Below the pieces are notes generated by a model. That model was not told the DNA's origin. It searched no databases and worked only from the letters and a program-made list of their open reading frames with translations. The translations under genes were made by a program, and so were the position numbers. From positions 434,001 through 498,000 of the forward strand of contig NZ_LJWX01000001.1 in NCBI RefSeq assembly GCF_001431705.1: DNA of 64,000 nucleotides, read 5' to 3'. The DNA comes from Ferrovum sp. JA12 (lineage in GTDB: Bacteria > Pseudomonadota > Gammaproteobacteria > Burkholderiales > Ferrovaceae). Of the stretch, positions 19,463 through 29,280 are shown piece after piece; the first letter of the stretch is position 1; each line of letters opens with the position of its first letter.

Positions 19463-20746
19463 ATGGAAGTGATTAATCATTATCAAGAACAGTATCAAGC
19501 AGTCAGTGAGCGTGATAATCCTATAGTTAAAGCTTATCGCCAAAAAGCTTGGGAGAAGTTTAATGCATTGAATTTTCCGACTCTAAAAATGGAGGACTGG
19601 AAATATACCTCAACGGTAGCGTTGCAAAAGCTTCCCCTTTCACTTGCGATGGGTCAGCAAGGCGTTATTAGTCAAGATCAGGTTAATACTCATTTATTAT
19701 TACCTAAAGCCAAATATAAAATAGTGACGGTGGATGGCATTATAAATAATGAACTTTCTACTTTAGATCAATTACCAGACGGGGTTGCCATACTAGAATA
19801 CTCTGCCATGAGCCCCCTGGAGCAAGAGGAGCACCAGAAAAGGTTGGCCCCTCTTCATCACCAAGACGGCTTAACTGCTTTAAACGGTGCATTAGTCAAC
19901 CAGGGATTTAGCCTTAAGATTGACGATCAATGTGAAGTAACGGATGCTATTTTATTAGTTCATCTTGTTACACAGCCGATGAGCGGCCATTTTGCTGGAC
20001 AGTTCATAAAAGTTGGTAAAGGGGCTAAGCTGACATTAATCGAACAATTTATGAGCTTGACGCAAGAACCTTACTTAAACAGTACAGTTCAATTATATGC
20101 CATAGAGGACAATGCCTCATTTAATTACATTAAGCTGCAACAAGAGTCTGAACAGGGTTTTCACTTTTCTTATACGGCTATTCATCAGTTACAAGAGAGT
20201 TATTTTCATGGATCCTATTTTGCGCTCTCTGGCCAATGGGCAAGAAACACGATTACTAATCAACTGATGGGAGTTGGTGCACAGGCAACCATCAACGGTA
20301 TGTATCACATTACCCACAAGTCCTTGCAGGATTTTCATACTCTCATTCATCATCAAGTACCTGACTGCACAAGCAGTGAATTATTTAAAGGTGTCCTAGA
20401 TGGGGCAGGTAGGGCTGTTTTTAATGGCAGGATTTTGGTTGATCAAGATGCTCAAAGAACTCAATCACAGCAGACTAATCATAATTTAATCTTGTCTGAT
20501 CAGGCGGAGGTGGATACCAAACCACAGTTAGAGATTTTTGCAGATGATGTGAAGTGTTCTCACGGTACCACCATCGGACAAATTAATGAGGAACAGTGGT
20601 TTTATCTCTGCGCGCGAGGGATTGACAAAGACGCAGCAAAAAAAATGCTGGTAGAGGGATTTGTTTTGGAAGTAGCCCATCAAATCAATGATGTAGATTT
20701 AAGATTAACCGTTGAAACACTACTTCGTGAGAATATGAATGTTTAA
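19463..20746 (+). CDS. sufD: Fe-S cluster assembly protein SufD
   Basis: 427 residues. N-terminal helices (LNFPTLKMEDWKYTSTVAL) precede the beta-helix domain shared with SufB. The C-terminal DVKCSHGTTIGQINEEQWFYLCARGI block contains the conserved His of SufD used in iron handling. It forms SufBC2D with its neighbours. The 3' end overlaps sufS by 8 bp. Confidence 0.96.
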   Translation: MEVINHYQEQYQAVSERDNPIVKAYRQKAWEKFNALNFPTLKMEDWKYTSTVALQKLPLSLAMGQQGVISQDQVNTHLLLPKAKYKIVTVDGIINNELSTLDQLPDGVAILEYSAMSPLEQEEHQKRLAPLHHQDGLTALNGALVNQGFSLKIDDQCEVTDAILLVHLVTQPMSGHFAGQFIKVGKGAKLTLIEQFMSLTQEPYLNSTVQLYAIEDNASFNYIKLQQESEQGFHFSYTAIHQLQESYFHGSYFALSGQWARNTITNQLMGVGAQATINGMYHITHKSLQDFHTLIHHQVPDCTSSELFKGVLDGAGRAVFNGRILVDQDAQRTQSQQTNHNLILSDQAEVDTKPQLEIFADDVKCSHGTTIGQINEEQWFYLCARGIDKDAAKKMLVEGFVLEVAHQINDVDLRLTVETLLRENMNV

Positions 20747-21959
20747 TGTCAATGAAATTCGTCAGCAGTTTCCTATACTAAAAAGTACTGTTAGAGGTAA
20801 GCCACTTGTTTATTTAGATAATGCAGCGACGACTCAAAAACCTCAGTCAGTCATCGATGTTGAGACCCACTACTATGATACGTTGAATGCTAATGTTCAT
20901 CGCGGCGTTCATAAGTTAAGTCAAGATGCTACAGATGCCTTTGAGAAAGCTCGTGATATCGTTCAAGGATTTATTGGCGCCCAACATCGTGAGGAAGTTA
21001 TCTTTACTCGTGGGGCCACAGAGGCTATCAACTTGGTTGCCAGCAGCTGGGGAAGAGCTAACTTAAAACCGGGTGATGAAATTTTACTTAGTCAGATGGA
21101 GCATCACGCTAACATTGTTCCCTGGCAAATGATTGCTGAACAAACAGGTGCCTTTATAAAAGTCATTCCCATTGATGAAACTGGAACTTTGGATTTAACT
21201 CAGTTTGAAGCCTTGCTGTCACCTAAAACTAAAATGCTGGGTGTAACCCAGGTATCCAATGCACTGGGAACAGTGAATCCTGTACAGTATATGATTGAAA
21301 AAGCTCATCAAGTTGGAGCCTTGGTATTAGTGGACGGTGCTCAATCAATTCTTCATCAAGCGGTGAATATGGTTGAGTTGGATTGTGACTTCTTTGTTTT
21401 CTCTGGGCATAAACTTTACGGCCCCACGGGAATCGGCGTGCTTTATGGTAAAAAACATTTACTTAATGCTATGCCACCCTACCAATCTGGTGGAGATATG
21501 ATTTTCAAGGTGACTTTTGAAAAGTCTTCTTATAATCATCTTCCTTATAAATTTGAGGCAGGGACACCGCACATTGCTGGAGCGATTGGGTTGGGTAGAG
21601 CTATAGAGTTTGTTCAATCCATTGGCTTAAATGAAATCGCTGATCATGAAGCTCAGTTGTTAACTTATGCCACGGAGCAATCTCACCTGATTCCTCAATT
21701 AAGAATAATTGGACAAGCCGTCAATAAAGTGAGTGTCTTCTCATTTGTTATGGATGGAGTGCATCCCCATGACATTGGGACCATCTTAGACAGCGAGGGG
21801 GTGGCTATTCGTACCGGACACCATTGTGCCATGCCGGTCATGGATTATTTTAAGATTCCTGCTACAGCGCGTGCCTCATTAGCCCTTTATAACACTAAAG
21901 AAGACATTGACGCCCTTTTTGCTGCTTTACACCGTGTTACGGAGATGTTTTTAAAATGA
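20739..21959 (+). CDS. sufS: cysteine desulfurase SufS (group II)
   Basis: 406 residues, with fold type I PLP aminotransferase features. TRGATEAINLVA and MEHHANIVPW are the cofactor-pocket blocks. The PLP lysine is in FVFSGHKLYGPTGIGVLYG at about residue 225. The persulfide cysteine is in RTGHHCAMPVMDYF at about residue 363. RTGHHCAMP, with no long loop before the Cys, marks group II enzymes that need a SufE or SufU partner; SufU follows here with an ATGA overlap. Confidence 0.97.
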   Translation: MFNVNEIRQQFPILKSTVRGKPLVYLDNAATTQKPQSVIDVETHYYDTLNANVHRGVHKLSQDATDAFEKARDIVQGFIGAQHREEVIFTRGATEAINLVASSWGRANLKPGDEILLSQMEHHANIVPWQMIAEQTGAFIKVIPIDETGTLDLTQFEALLSPKTKMLGVTQVSNALGTVNPVQYMIEKAHQVGALVLVDGAQSILHQAVNMVELDCDFFVFSGHKLYGPTGIGVLYGKKHLLNAMPPYQSGGDMIFKVTFEKSSYNHLPYKFEAGTPHIAGAIGLGRAIEFVQSIGLNEIADHEAQLLTYATEQSHLIPQLRIIGQAVNKVSVFSFVMDGVHPHDIGTILDSEGVAIRTGHHCAMPVMDYFKIPATARASLALYNTKEDIDALFAALHRVTEMFLK

Positions 21960-22399
21960 GTGATTTAAGAGAGTTATATCAGGAAGTTATTTTTGATCAT
22001 AATAGGCATCCACGTAATTTCGGCAAGTTAGTGAATGCCAATCGTCATACAGAGGGCTTTAACCCTCTCTGTGGTGACAGCTTAGAATTATATTTGATTG
22101 TTGACAATGAGCGTATTGTAGATATTAAATTTGAAGGCCAAGGCTGTGCTATTTCAACGGCTTCTGCTTCATTAATGACCGAAGCGCTTAAAGGTAAAAC
22201 GATTCAAGAAGCAGAGAAGTTGTTTGAAGGTTTTCATCAAATGGTGACTACTGGGGAACAACCAGCAACGGATTTAGGTAAATTATCTGTCTTGGCAGGG
22301 GTCAGTGAATTTCCAGCGCGTGTCAAATGTGCGTCCCTTTCATGGCACACCTTACATGCAGCATTGAATAACTCAGATCAACCAGTTACCACGGAGTAA
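21956..22399 (+). CDS. sufU: SufU-type sulfur relay / scaffold-like protein
   Basis: 147 residues of the IscU/SufU fold. Cysteines in NPLCGDSL (about residue 39), GQGCAIS (about 64) and ARVKCASLSWHTL (about 126) give the zinc/sulfur-binding set. The insert between the second and third cysteines (TTGEQPATDLGKLSVLAGVSEF) is typical of SufU, not IscU. By family knowledge it accepts sulfur from SufS. It overlaps sufS by four bases. Confidence 0.94.
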   Translation: MSDLRELYQEVIFDHNRHPRNFGKLVNANRHTEGFNPLCGDSLELYLIVDNERIVDIKFEGQGCAISTASASLMTEALKGKTIQEAEKLFEGFHQMVTTGEQPATDLGKLSVLAGVSEFPARVKCASLSWHTLHAALNNSDQPVTTE

Positions 22400-22402
22400 G
22401 CT

Positions 22403-22792
22403 ATGTCTGTATTAGATTGGTTTAATAAAGACCCAACCAAAGAATCAGAGTCTCTCTCTCAGGAATCAACGGTAGAAGCGGTTCAAGACGAATTAGAAGA
22501 GTTAGTAGTAGCGGCTTTGAAAACTGTTTATGATCCTGAAATTCCAGTAAATATTTATGACTTAGGGTTAATCTATGGTCTTGAGATTGATTACTCAATA
22601 GGTCACGTCAATGTAGCCATGACACTTACTGCGCCAGGATGCCCAGTGGCACAGACTTTTCCAGGTGAGGTTGAAAAAAGGATTATGGAGGCTCCAGGGG
22701 TTAATAGCGCTAAAGTTGAATTGGTGTGGGAACCCCCTTGGACTCGGGACAGAATGAGTGAAAGCGCTATGCTAACCCTAGGTATGCTTTAA
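22403..22792 (+). CDS. sufT: SufT / MIP18-family Fe-S assembly protein (DUF59)
   Basis: 129 residues. A short acidic N-terminal extension (about 1-32) precedes a DUF59 domain with DPEIPVNIYDLGLIYG, a MTLTAPGCPVAQTFP cysteine motif and a C-terminal ELVWEPPWTRDRMSESA block, all hallmarks of SufT. Members help mature Fe-S proteins. It is the last gene of the operon and ends 6 bp from the convergent efflux gene, with no room for a terminator hairpin between them. Confidence 0.95.
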   Translation: MSVLDWFNKDPTKESESLSQESTVEAVQDELEELVVAALKTVYDPEIPVNIYDLGLIYGLEIDYSIGHVNVAMTLTAPGCPVAQTFPGEVEKRIMEAPGVNSAKVELVWEPPWTRDRMSESAMLTLGML

Positions 22793-22798
22793 TACTAT

Positions 22799-25700
22799 TT
22801 AAATGTCCTCATCCCCACCCTCCTCACTTGTGTTATCTGGCTCATTGTTATTGCCAAGAAACATCATTTGTAATGCAGGAGCCACTATCAGTAACATAAT
22901 TGGTCCAAGTAACATCCCCCCCACTACCACCGTTGCCAAGGGTTTTTGAACTTGACTACCAATACCGGTGGAGATGGCGGCGGGAAATAGACCAATACAG
23001 GCAGAGAGGGCGGTCATTAACATGGGCCGCATGCGCTGATCAGCTGCATTAAACATGGCTTCAAATGGAGGTAATCCTGAGTAACGTAGTTGATTATAAT
23101 AAGTAATTACTAAGATCCCATTCATCACGGATACGCCAAATAAGGAAATAAAGCCAATCGCAGCAGAAATACTAAAATGTAAGCCAGTGATTGCCAGAGC
23201 CATAATACCCCCACCTATGGAGAAGGGAATGGCGGCCAGGGCAAGTAAACTGTCGCGTAGGGAATTAAATAAAGTATAGAGAAGCAATAGAATAAGAGCC
23301 AGGGCAATGGGTAGGATCAGTGCTAAACGTTTTTTGGCTTTTTGTAGTTCTTCAAATTCTCCAGACCATACAATGCGATAACCCTCTGGTAAGAGAATAT
23401 TTTTCTCAATTCGTTCCTGAGCTTCGGTGACGGTACTTCCAAGATCACGATTACGGACACTAAACTTAACAGGAATAAATCGTTGATTTCTTTCGTGATA
23501 AATATAAGAAGCGCCTGTATCAAGAGAAATAGTAGCTAGTTCTTTAAGTGGAATATAGGCCATGGCTCCATTAGGTGCTGTATACCCCACTCTAAGTTGG
23601 CTGATGGTTTCTATATCTTTTCTAAAATTTGGTGAGAGCCGAACAGTAAGAGCGAATTGGCGATCGCCCTCATAGACGGTAGTGGCCTGTGTTCCCCCCA
23701 AGGCGGCTTGCACAAAGGTATTCACATCACCTGTGTTAAGACCATAGCGCGCTGCTTTGACGCGATCAATATTAATATTGAGGTTAGGTTGACCCAGTAC
23801 GCGAAATACACCTAAATCAGTCACCCCTTTGATTTTTGACATCTCTGCTTGAACTTGATCTGCCAGTTTTTCAAGTGTGGCAAGATCGGGGCCAAGAATC
23901 TTAATGGAGTTAGCCCCCTTGATGCCAGATAGTCCCTCCTCAACGTTATCTTGAATATATTGTGAGAAATTTAGTTCAACACCAGGGAAACGACTAGTAA
24001 ATTCCTTTTGTAAACTATTAATCAAGTCATTTTTGGTATAACCACTTTTCCATTCATCAAAGGGTTTTAGTGGGACAAAAAATTCAGCGTTATAGAATCC
24101 TGCTGCATCGCTACCATTATCAGGACGGCCATGTTGTGAGACGGCAGTGATCACCTCAGGATGCTTAATAATGATTTTTCGCATCGTATCCACAACTGGC
24201 ATGCCCGATTCAAGAGAAATGGTGGGCGGTAAAGTGGCTCTGATCCATAGATTTCCTTCCTCAAGAGTGGGTAGAAACTCAGAACCTATGCGCATAAAAA
24301 TAATGATCGAAATTAATAAGAATGCAACACCGATCCCCACAGTTTTTTTAACGTTTTCTAATGCCCAACGCAAAATAGGTTTATAAAAGTGGCGCATTTT
24401 TTCAACAATAATTGTCTCAGTCTCCTTTACTTCCTTAGGTAGTAAATAGGAGGCGAGCACTGGAGTAATCGTAAAAGTTGCGAGCAGTGCTCCAGCTAAA
24501 GCGTAGCCATAGGTGCGCGCCATGGGCCCGAAAATTTGGCCTTCCACGCCTTCCATGGTGAATAAGGGAATAAAGGCTGCCACTGTAATGGCAGTAGAAA
24601 ACAAGATAGCTCGATCAACTTGGATGGTACTAATAAAGATAATTCGTAAACGATTGGTCCAGCCCTTACTCATTAATAACTGTCTAAAACCACTTTGCTC
24701 TTGATCCTGAATCAGATCACGACGACCATCTGGCGCCTTCTGAAAGTTACGGAAAATATTTTCTACAAGGATGACAGCAGAATCCACAATAATGCCAAAA
24801 TCGACAGCGCCAAGGGAGAGTAAATTAGCGGATTCACCGGTGATAACTAAAATAATAATGCTAAAGAATAAAGCTACCGGAATATTAACGCTAACAATAA
24901 TCGCACTTCTTAAGTCTCCCAAGAAAATCCATTGGATAAAAAATACTAACAAACACCCAAATACGAGATTGTGTAAAACCGTATGGGTGGTGACAGCAAC
25001 TAAGGAGGTTCTGTCATAAAAAGGAACTAAACGAACACCAGCGGGAAGAGACCCATCATGATTAATCTTTTTTACTTCTTCTTTAATTCTTGCCACCACC
25101 TCGTTGGTTTGCATGGTTCTATTCATCACCACAATGGCCGCAACAACGTCATTATTCAGGTCTCTCCCTGCTCTACCAAGTCGAGGAACATATCCTACAT
25201 AAACATTGGCTACATCTTTAATAGTGATCGGAAAAGAGTTGGTTTGCTTTAGGACAATATTGTTAATATCATCCACTTTATATCCCTTAGTCAGATCTAT
25301 ATCGCCACCAGAGTTGATTAATCCAATGCCTCTGATATTAATAGATTGTTGGCCAAAGTTAATTGTCCTGCCACCCACATCAATGTTGGCGTTATTAATG
25401 GCGCTTAGTAATTGAGGAATTGTTATACCAAAATGTTCAAGCTTTTCTGGATCAGCCTCAACTTCGAACTCCTTCGTGGTTCCTCCCCAAGTGTTAACTT
25501 GAACGACACCAGGTACTGACAGCAAACGTCTCTGTACAACCCAGTCTTGAACGGTTCTTAAATTCGTTAAGCCGAAATGGGGTGGGCCCATTAATTCATA
25601 ACGGTAGACTTCTCCTACGAGGCTTGAAGCTTGGATTTGAGGAATAATGTTATTAGGCAAAGTGGTATTTTGTTGTAGACTCAGCGCTGCTTGTGTATAG

Positions 25701-26017
25701 GCAAAATAATAGTCCACTCCATAATGAAAAGTGACTCTTATGAAGGATAACCCTGTGAAAGATGTAGAGCGAATGACCTCAACACCGGGAGTGGTAGCCA
25801 GACCAATCTCCATAGGAATGGTATAGTAGCGCTCCATTTCTTCCGCTGATAACCCTGGGGATTGTGCTGTAATTTCAAGAATGACCGGTGCGGGATTCGG
25901 ATAAGCTTCAACGTTAAGCTTGTAATAGGCACCTAGTCCAATGAAAAGAAAACTACATAAGAGTATTACTATGATCGGACGGTTACTTAAGGAAAATGCC
26001 AAAAGATTTTTTAACAT
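22799..26017 (-). CDS. heavy-metal-efflux-type RND permease (CzcA/CusA family)
   Basis: 1072 residues, the size of an inner-membrane RND pump. N-terminal membrane segment, two large periplasmic domains and twelve membrane segments in two sets are visible (about 340-540 and 875-1050). The fourth segment holds GAVDFGIIVDSAVILVEN, which fits the HME-RND proton-relay motif DFG-x3-DGAV-x3-EN except for Ser in place of Gly. The C-terminus is acidic (EGGDEDI). It should export a cation or a small organic compound using the proton gradient; the substrate cannot be named. The next genes on this strand are its adaptor and outer-membrane channel, with gaps of 3 and 1 bp. Confidence 0.9.
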   Translation of the reverse strand: MLKNLLAFSLSNRPIIVILLCSFLFIGLGAYYKLNVEAYPNPAPVILEITAQSPGLSAEEMERYYTIPMEIGLATTPGVEVIRSTSFTGLSFIRVTFHYGVDYYFAYTQAALSLQQNTTLPNNIIPQIQASSLVGEVYRYELMGPPHFGLTNLRTVQDWVVQRRLLSVPGVVQVNTWGGTTKEFEVEADPEKLEHFGITIPQLLSAINNANIDVGGRTINFGQQSINIRGIGLINSGGDIDLTKGYKVDDINNIVLKQTNSFPITIKDVANVYVGYVPRLGRAGRDLNNDVVAAIVVMNRTMQTNEVVARIKEEVKKINHDGSLPAGVRLVPFYDRTSLVAVTTHTVLHNLVFGCLLVFFIQWIFLGDLRSAIIVSVNIPVALFFSIIILVITGESANLLSLGAVDFGIIVDSAVILVENIFRNFQKAPDGRRDLIQDQEQSGFRQLLMSKGWTNRLRIIFISTIQVDRAILFSTAITVAAFIPLFTMEGVEGQIFGPMARTYGYALAGALLATFTITPVLASYLLPKEVKETETIIVEKMRHFYKPILRWALENVKKTVGIGVAFLLISIIIFMRIGSEFLPTLEEGNLWIRATLPPTISLESGMPVVDTMRKIIIKHPEVITAVSQHGRPDNGSDAAGFYNAEFFVPLKPFDEWKSGYTKNDLINSLQKEFTSRFPGVELNFSQYIQDNVEEGLSGIKGANSIKILGPDLATLEKLADQVQAEMSKIKGVTDLGVFRVLGQPNLNINIDRVKAARYGLNTGDVNTFVQAALGGTQATTVYEGDRQFALTVRLSPNFRKDIETISQLRVGYTAPNGAMAYIPLKELATISLDTGASYIYHERNQRFIPVKFSVRNRDLGSTVTEAQERIEKNILLPEGYRIVWSGEFEELQKAKKRLALILPIALALILLLLYTLFNSLRDSLLALAAIPFSIGGGIMALAITGLHFSISAAIGFISLFGVSVMNGILVITYYNQLRYSGLPPFEAMFNAADQRMRPMLMTALSACIGLFPAAISTGIGSQVQKPLATVVVGGMLLGPIMLLIVAPALQMMFLGNNNEPDNTSEEGGDEDI

Positions 26018-26020
26018 GAA

Positions 26021-27187
26021 CTACTCCGCCGACATGTCATAGGCATGACTTACAAAAACAGCCCCTTGAGTGGCGACAGATTCACCAATTTCTAACCCTG
26101 ATGTAATTTGATAAAAACCGTTTTGTTGTAAGCCAATTTGTACTTGTTTTTTTTCAAACAGACGACCATTGTGGGTAGTCCATACAATTAGAGAGCCATC
26201 GCCTTGTCTCACCACACTATCAAAAGGAACCGCTGGAACTCCTTTTAGGTTTCCAGTAGTAATAGTAAAATAGGCCAACATACCAGGGATGAGAAGTTCA
26301 GTATTGTCCTTAATATCTGAGCGAACTAATATACTGTGTGTGTTAGCATCCACCAGTGCCCCAACATTGCTTACAACACCCATAAAATGACGATCATTCA
26401 GTGATGGGACTCTTACATCAACACTCTGTCCAACTTTGACTGCAGAAATATCGGATTCAGCAACGTTAGCAATCATCCATTTAATACTTGTGTCCGATAC
26501 AGCCATGGGGGCGGGTAATGTACCAGGTTGTACATAAGCACCAGGGGCAGGGTTATTAAAAGTAATGATTTTGCCACTGAGGGGACTTCGTACAACCAAA
26601 TCAGCATCAGCCCTTTTATTGAGAATTATGGATTGGATATCTCCGTCGGTTTTACCAAAAATTTTTAAATTTTTAATAGCACTTTGGTAATTACCTTCCG
26701 CTGTTTGTTGATCTGAAATTGCCTGCTGATAGTCCTTTTCAGACATGGCCTTCAGCTTGTATAAAGCTCTAGCGCGACTTAGCGCCTTAGTACTTAATTC
26801 TTTAGCTGCAGCATTCGCGATTAAAGTGGATTCAGCCTGTAATAAGTCAGAACTATCAATACTATAAAGAGGCTGTCCAATTTTAACTACTTCACCTAAC
26901 TTTACGAACACTGCGTGAATTTTTCCGGGGTAGTTAGGAAAAACCTGGATAGTTTTTAAATCATTAAAAGCAATCGACCCAACAGATTCTTTGTTAGACC
27001 GGAAATCATAAGCCACCACAGGTTTAATTTTAACAAATTGGCTTTGAGTCCCTGTTAATAAAATTTGTTCTTTATTGATTAAGGGGGGTTCTGCCAGAAC
27101 TTTTGTTGTGATATGACTACTTTCTAACCAGCGTGTTAAAGCAATGAGAAGAAGTACAACAACAGTAATTGCGATTTTTTTTATCAT
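26021..27187 (-). CDS. RND efflux periplasmic adaptor subunit (HlyD/CusB-like)
   Basis: 388 residues. One N-terminal membrane anchor (IAITVVVLLLIALTRWL) is followed by a barrel-sandwich segment (GKIHAVFVKLGEVVKIGQPLYSID), a helical hairpin (LSRARALYKLKAMSEKDYQQAISDQQTAEGNYQSA-type) and a second lipoyl half (ADADLVVRSPLSGKIITF). This is the membrane fusion protein layout. It links the pump and the outer-membrane channel encoded on either side. It lacks a His- or Met-rich N-terminal metal-binding extension. Confidence 0.92.
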   Translation of the reverse strand: MIKKIAITVVVLLLIALTRWLESSHITTKVLAEPPLINKEQILLTGTQSQFVKIKPVVAYDFRSNKESVGSIAFNDLKTIQVFPNYPGKIHAVFVKLGEVVKIGQPLYSIDSSDLLQAESTLIANAAAKELSTKALSRARALYKLKAMSEKDYQQAISDQQTAEGNYQSAIKNLKIFGKTDGDIQSIILNKRADADLVVRSPLSGKIITFNNPAPGAYVQPGTLPAPMAVSDTSIKWMIANVAESDISAVKVGQSVDVRVPSLNDRHFMGVVSNVGALVDANTHSILVRSDIKDNTELLIPGMLAYFTITTGNLKGVPAVPFDSVVRQGDGSLIVWTTHNGRLFEKKQVQIGLQQNGFYQITSGLEIGESVATQGAVFVSHAYDMSAE

Positions 27188-27188
27188 A

Positions 27189-28736
27189 TTAAGGTTTTTT
27201 TATTAGGGTATCTAATGGTTTTTTGTTCCACCAACCACCACCTAAAGCAACATACAATGCCGCTGCATCGCCAAGTAGATTGGTTCTCATTTGTATATAA
27301 TTTATTTTCGCTTGCTGATAGGTAATATCAGCATTTAATAAAATTAGTTGATTAATTAAACCTAATCTTTCTTGAGATTGCGTCATACTCAACAACTGTA
27401 GATTAGTATTTAGTAGTTTTTCAGCACGATTTAATGCATTGGCATCATTTTGTACTGCATGCATCGTATCGGCCACGTTCTGAAACGCATTGAGAACTGT
27501 CAATTTGTATTGTGAAACGGTTTGGGAAAAAGCTTCTTTGGCTCCTTGCTCTCGAGCGCTTAGTGTTCCACCGTCAAAGATAGGTAACGATAAATCACCA
27601 ATAAGGTTAAAAAAACCAGCGCCATTATGATAAAGCTGATCAAAGGCATCTGCCGCGCCACCGATGGCACCCGTTACATTAAATTGTGGAAAACGGTTTG
27701 CCAGTTGCACCCCCACTTGCGCATTAGCATATCGAATTTGTTCTTCTGCCGAAAGAATATCGGGTCTTTGTCTAACTAGATCTGAAGGGATTGAAGCAGG
27801 TAAGGTATGCGGAAGCTTAAATTCGGATAAGACAAAATGCGTCTTAATCTGTTCACTTGGAAAATGTCCTGACAAAACATGTATTAAATCATTGGTTTGT
27901 TCTAATTGCTGTTCTAGAGGAACAATTTGTTGTTGGGCTTGGGTGAGTTGTGTTAATTGATTATTTAGATCTATTGCACTAGCGTAGCCAAGGTCAAGTT
28001 GATGTTGAGTAAGATTGAATAATATTTGATTATCTTTGATAATTTGCTGGTTGGCTTCAATTAAACTTTTCAGTGATGCCTGTTGTAAAGCCGCAGCGAC
28101 TGCATTGGCTGTGAGAGTGATATAGGCGGCTTCTAGCTGATAGGCAGTAATTTTTTCCTGCGCTTCCAGCGACTCAACAGCTCTTCTATTGGCTCCAAAA
28201 ATGTCAGGAGTGTAGCTTAAGGTCACTTCAGCAGTATGAAAGTTATAATAAACAGGACCGTTGTAAGGCGCGTTATTATTTGGGTTGACGTAAGTTGAAA
28301 TAACATTACCATTGCCTTGAATACCTGGTGAGTTACCACCTAAATTACCGGCTAATTTATTTCTTGATAAAGCATAGTCAGCACCAATGCTTGGAAAAAA
28401 GAAACCCTGTTGGGCAATAACATTTTGTTTGGCCTGCCTGAGGCTCGCCTCGGCAGCCGAAAGGGTTGGATTGTTTTGAATCACCATTTCAACATAGTCG
28501 GAGAGGCTTTGTGAGCCCAACAGATTCCACCAGTCGCCGGGAATGCTACTTTTTGTGTCTAGGTTAATTCGTCCTGAAGGGGTTATTTGATTTGGTGATG
28601 AACTTTCAACATAACCTGCATTCTTGGATAATCTCGGAGAATGGAAATCAGGGCCCACCGCGCAACCTGAAAGTGAAGCCATCACACCCAGTGCTCCTGT
28701 CAGTAATACAAATTTATTTAAATTTCTTTTGTACAT
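27189..28736 (-). CDS. outer-membrane efflux lipoprotein (NodT/OprM family)
   Basis: 515 residues. The lipoprotein signal peptide ends in the lipobox LSGC at about residues 22-25 (SLSGCAVGPDFHSP, the GPDFxxP motif of the family). Two outer-membrane efflux repeats follow with long heptad-rich helices (about 90-300 and 305-500). It is the first gene of the efflux operon. A TATAAT hexamer lies upstream on this strand at 28774-28779 without a good -35, which would suit an activator-dependent promoter; no regulator gene is adjacent. Confidence 0.93.
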   Translation of the reverse strand: MYKRNLNKFVLLTGALGVMASLSGCAVGPDFHSPRLSKNAGYVESSSPNQITPSGRINLDTKSSIPGDWWNLLGSQSLSDYVEMVIQNNPTLSAAEASLRQAKQNVIAQQGFFFPSIGADYALSRNKLAGNLGGNSPGIQGNGNVISTYVNPNNNAPYNGPVYYNFHTAEVTLSYTPDIFGANRRAVESLEAQEKITAYQLEAAYITLTANAVAAALQQASLKSLIEANQQIIKDNQILFNLTQHQLDLGYASAIDLNNQLTQLTQAQQQIVPLEQQLEQTNDLIHVLSGHFPSEQIKTHFVLSEFKLPHTLPASIPSDLVRQRPDILSAEEQIRYANAQVGVQLANRFPQFNVTGAIGGAADAFDQLYHNGAGFFNLIGDLSLPIFDGGTLSAREQGAKEAFSQTVSQYKLTVLNAFQNVADTMHAVQNDANALNRAEKLLNTNLQLLSMTQSQERLGLINQLILLNADITYQQAKINYIQMRTNLLGDAAALYVALGGGWWNKKPLDTLIKKP

Positions 28737-28839
28737 AAACCTAAAGGAGCGAGAAGATAATTAAAAAGATTACATTATAAGTTTTTTTCTTGGCTTTTAT
28801 ATTTCAATTTACGTCAATCTATCAATGTTATTAGCTTTT

Positions 28840-29061
28840 TTAGCTATTATTGATTTTCTGTTCTAGTTCTTCTAGACGTTCACGGGTTTTTAAAAGTATC
28901 GATTTTTGAATATCAAACTCTTCTCTTGTTACCCAGCCGCTGTTACTAAAAAAGTTATTCAGTATTTGACGTAAATTCTGTTCAATATCTTTAATAGGTG
29001 TTTTGCCAACAATTGATAAGATTTGGTTTATAGTTTCATCTATTACAATTTTATTAAACAT
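28840..29061 (-). CDS. ubiK: accessory factor UbiK family protein
   Basis: 73 residues. Its length and pattern (DIEQNLRQILNNFFSNSGWVTREEFDIQKSILLKTRERLEELEQKI) match UbiK/YqiC, a small trimeric coiled-coil protein with an amphipathic N-terminal part and a C-terminal coiled coil. UbiK assists ubiquinone synthesis together with UbiJ at the membrane. It is divergent from the porin gene, a standard betaproteobacterial arrangement next to glnK-amtB. Confidence 0.88.
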   Translation of the reverse strand: MFNKIVIDETINQILSIVGKTPIKDIEQNLRQILNNFFSNSGWVTREEFDIQKSILLKTRERLEELEQKINNS

Positions 29062-29280
29062 CTGAAAACTCCTTGAAATTGTTGCATAATTTTAATATGA
29101 ATAAACGCTTATGAGGAGAAATGGGTAAATAAAAATTTTGTTTTTATTAATTAACCTTCTTAAACTAAACGAGATAAGAATTGATTCAGTTGAGATATAA
29201 TTTGTAATTGTTAAAATTTGTAACACCATATAAAAAATAACTTTTAAGTTTTTAAGCGTTACCTTCGGGGGGAGAAAATC

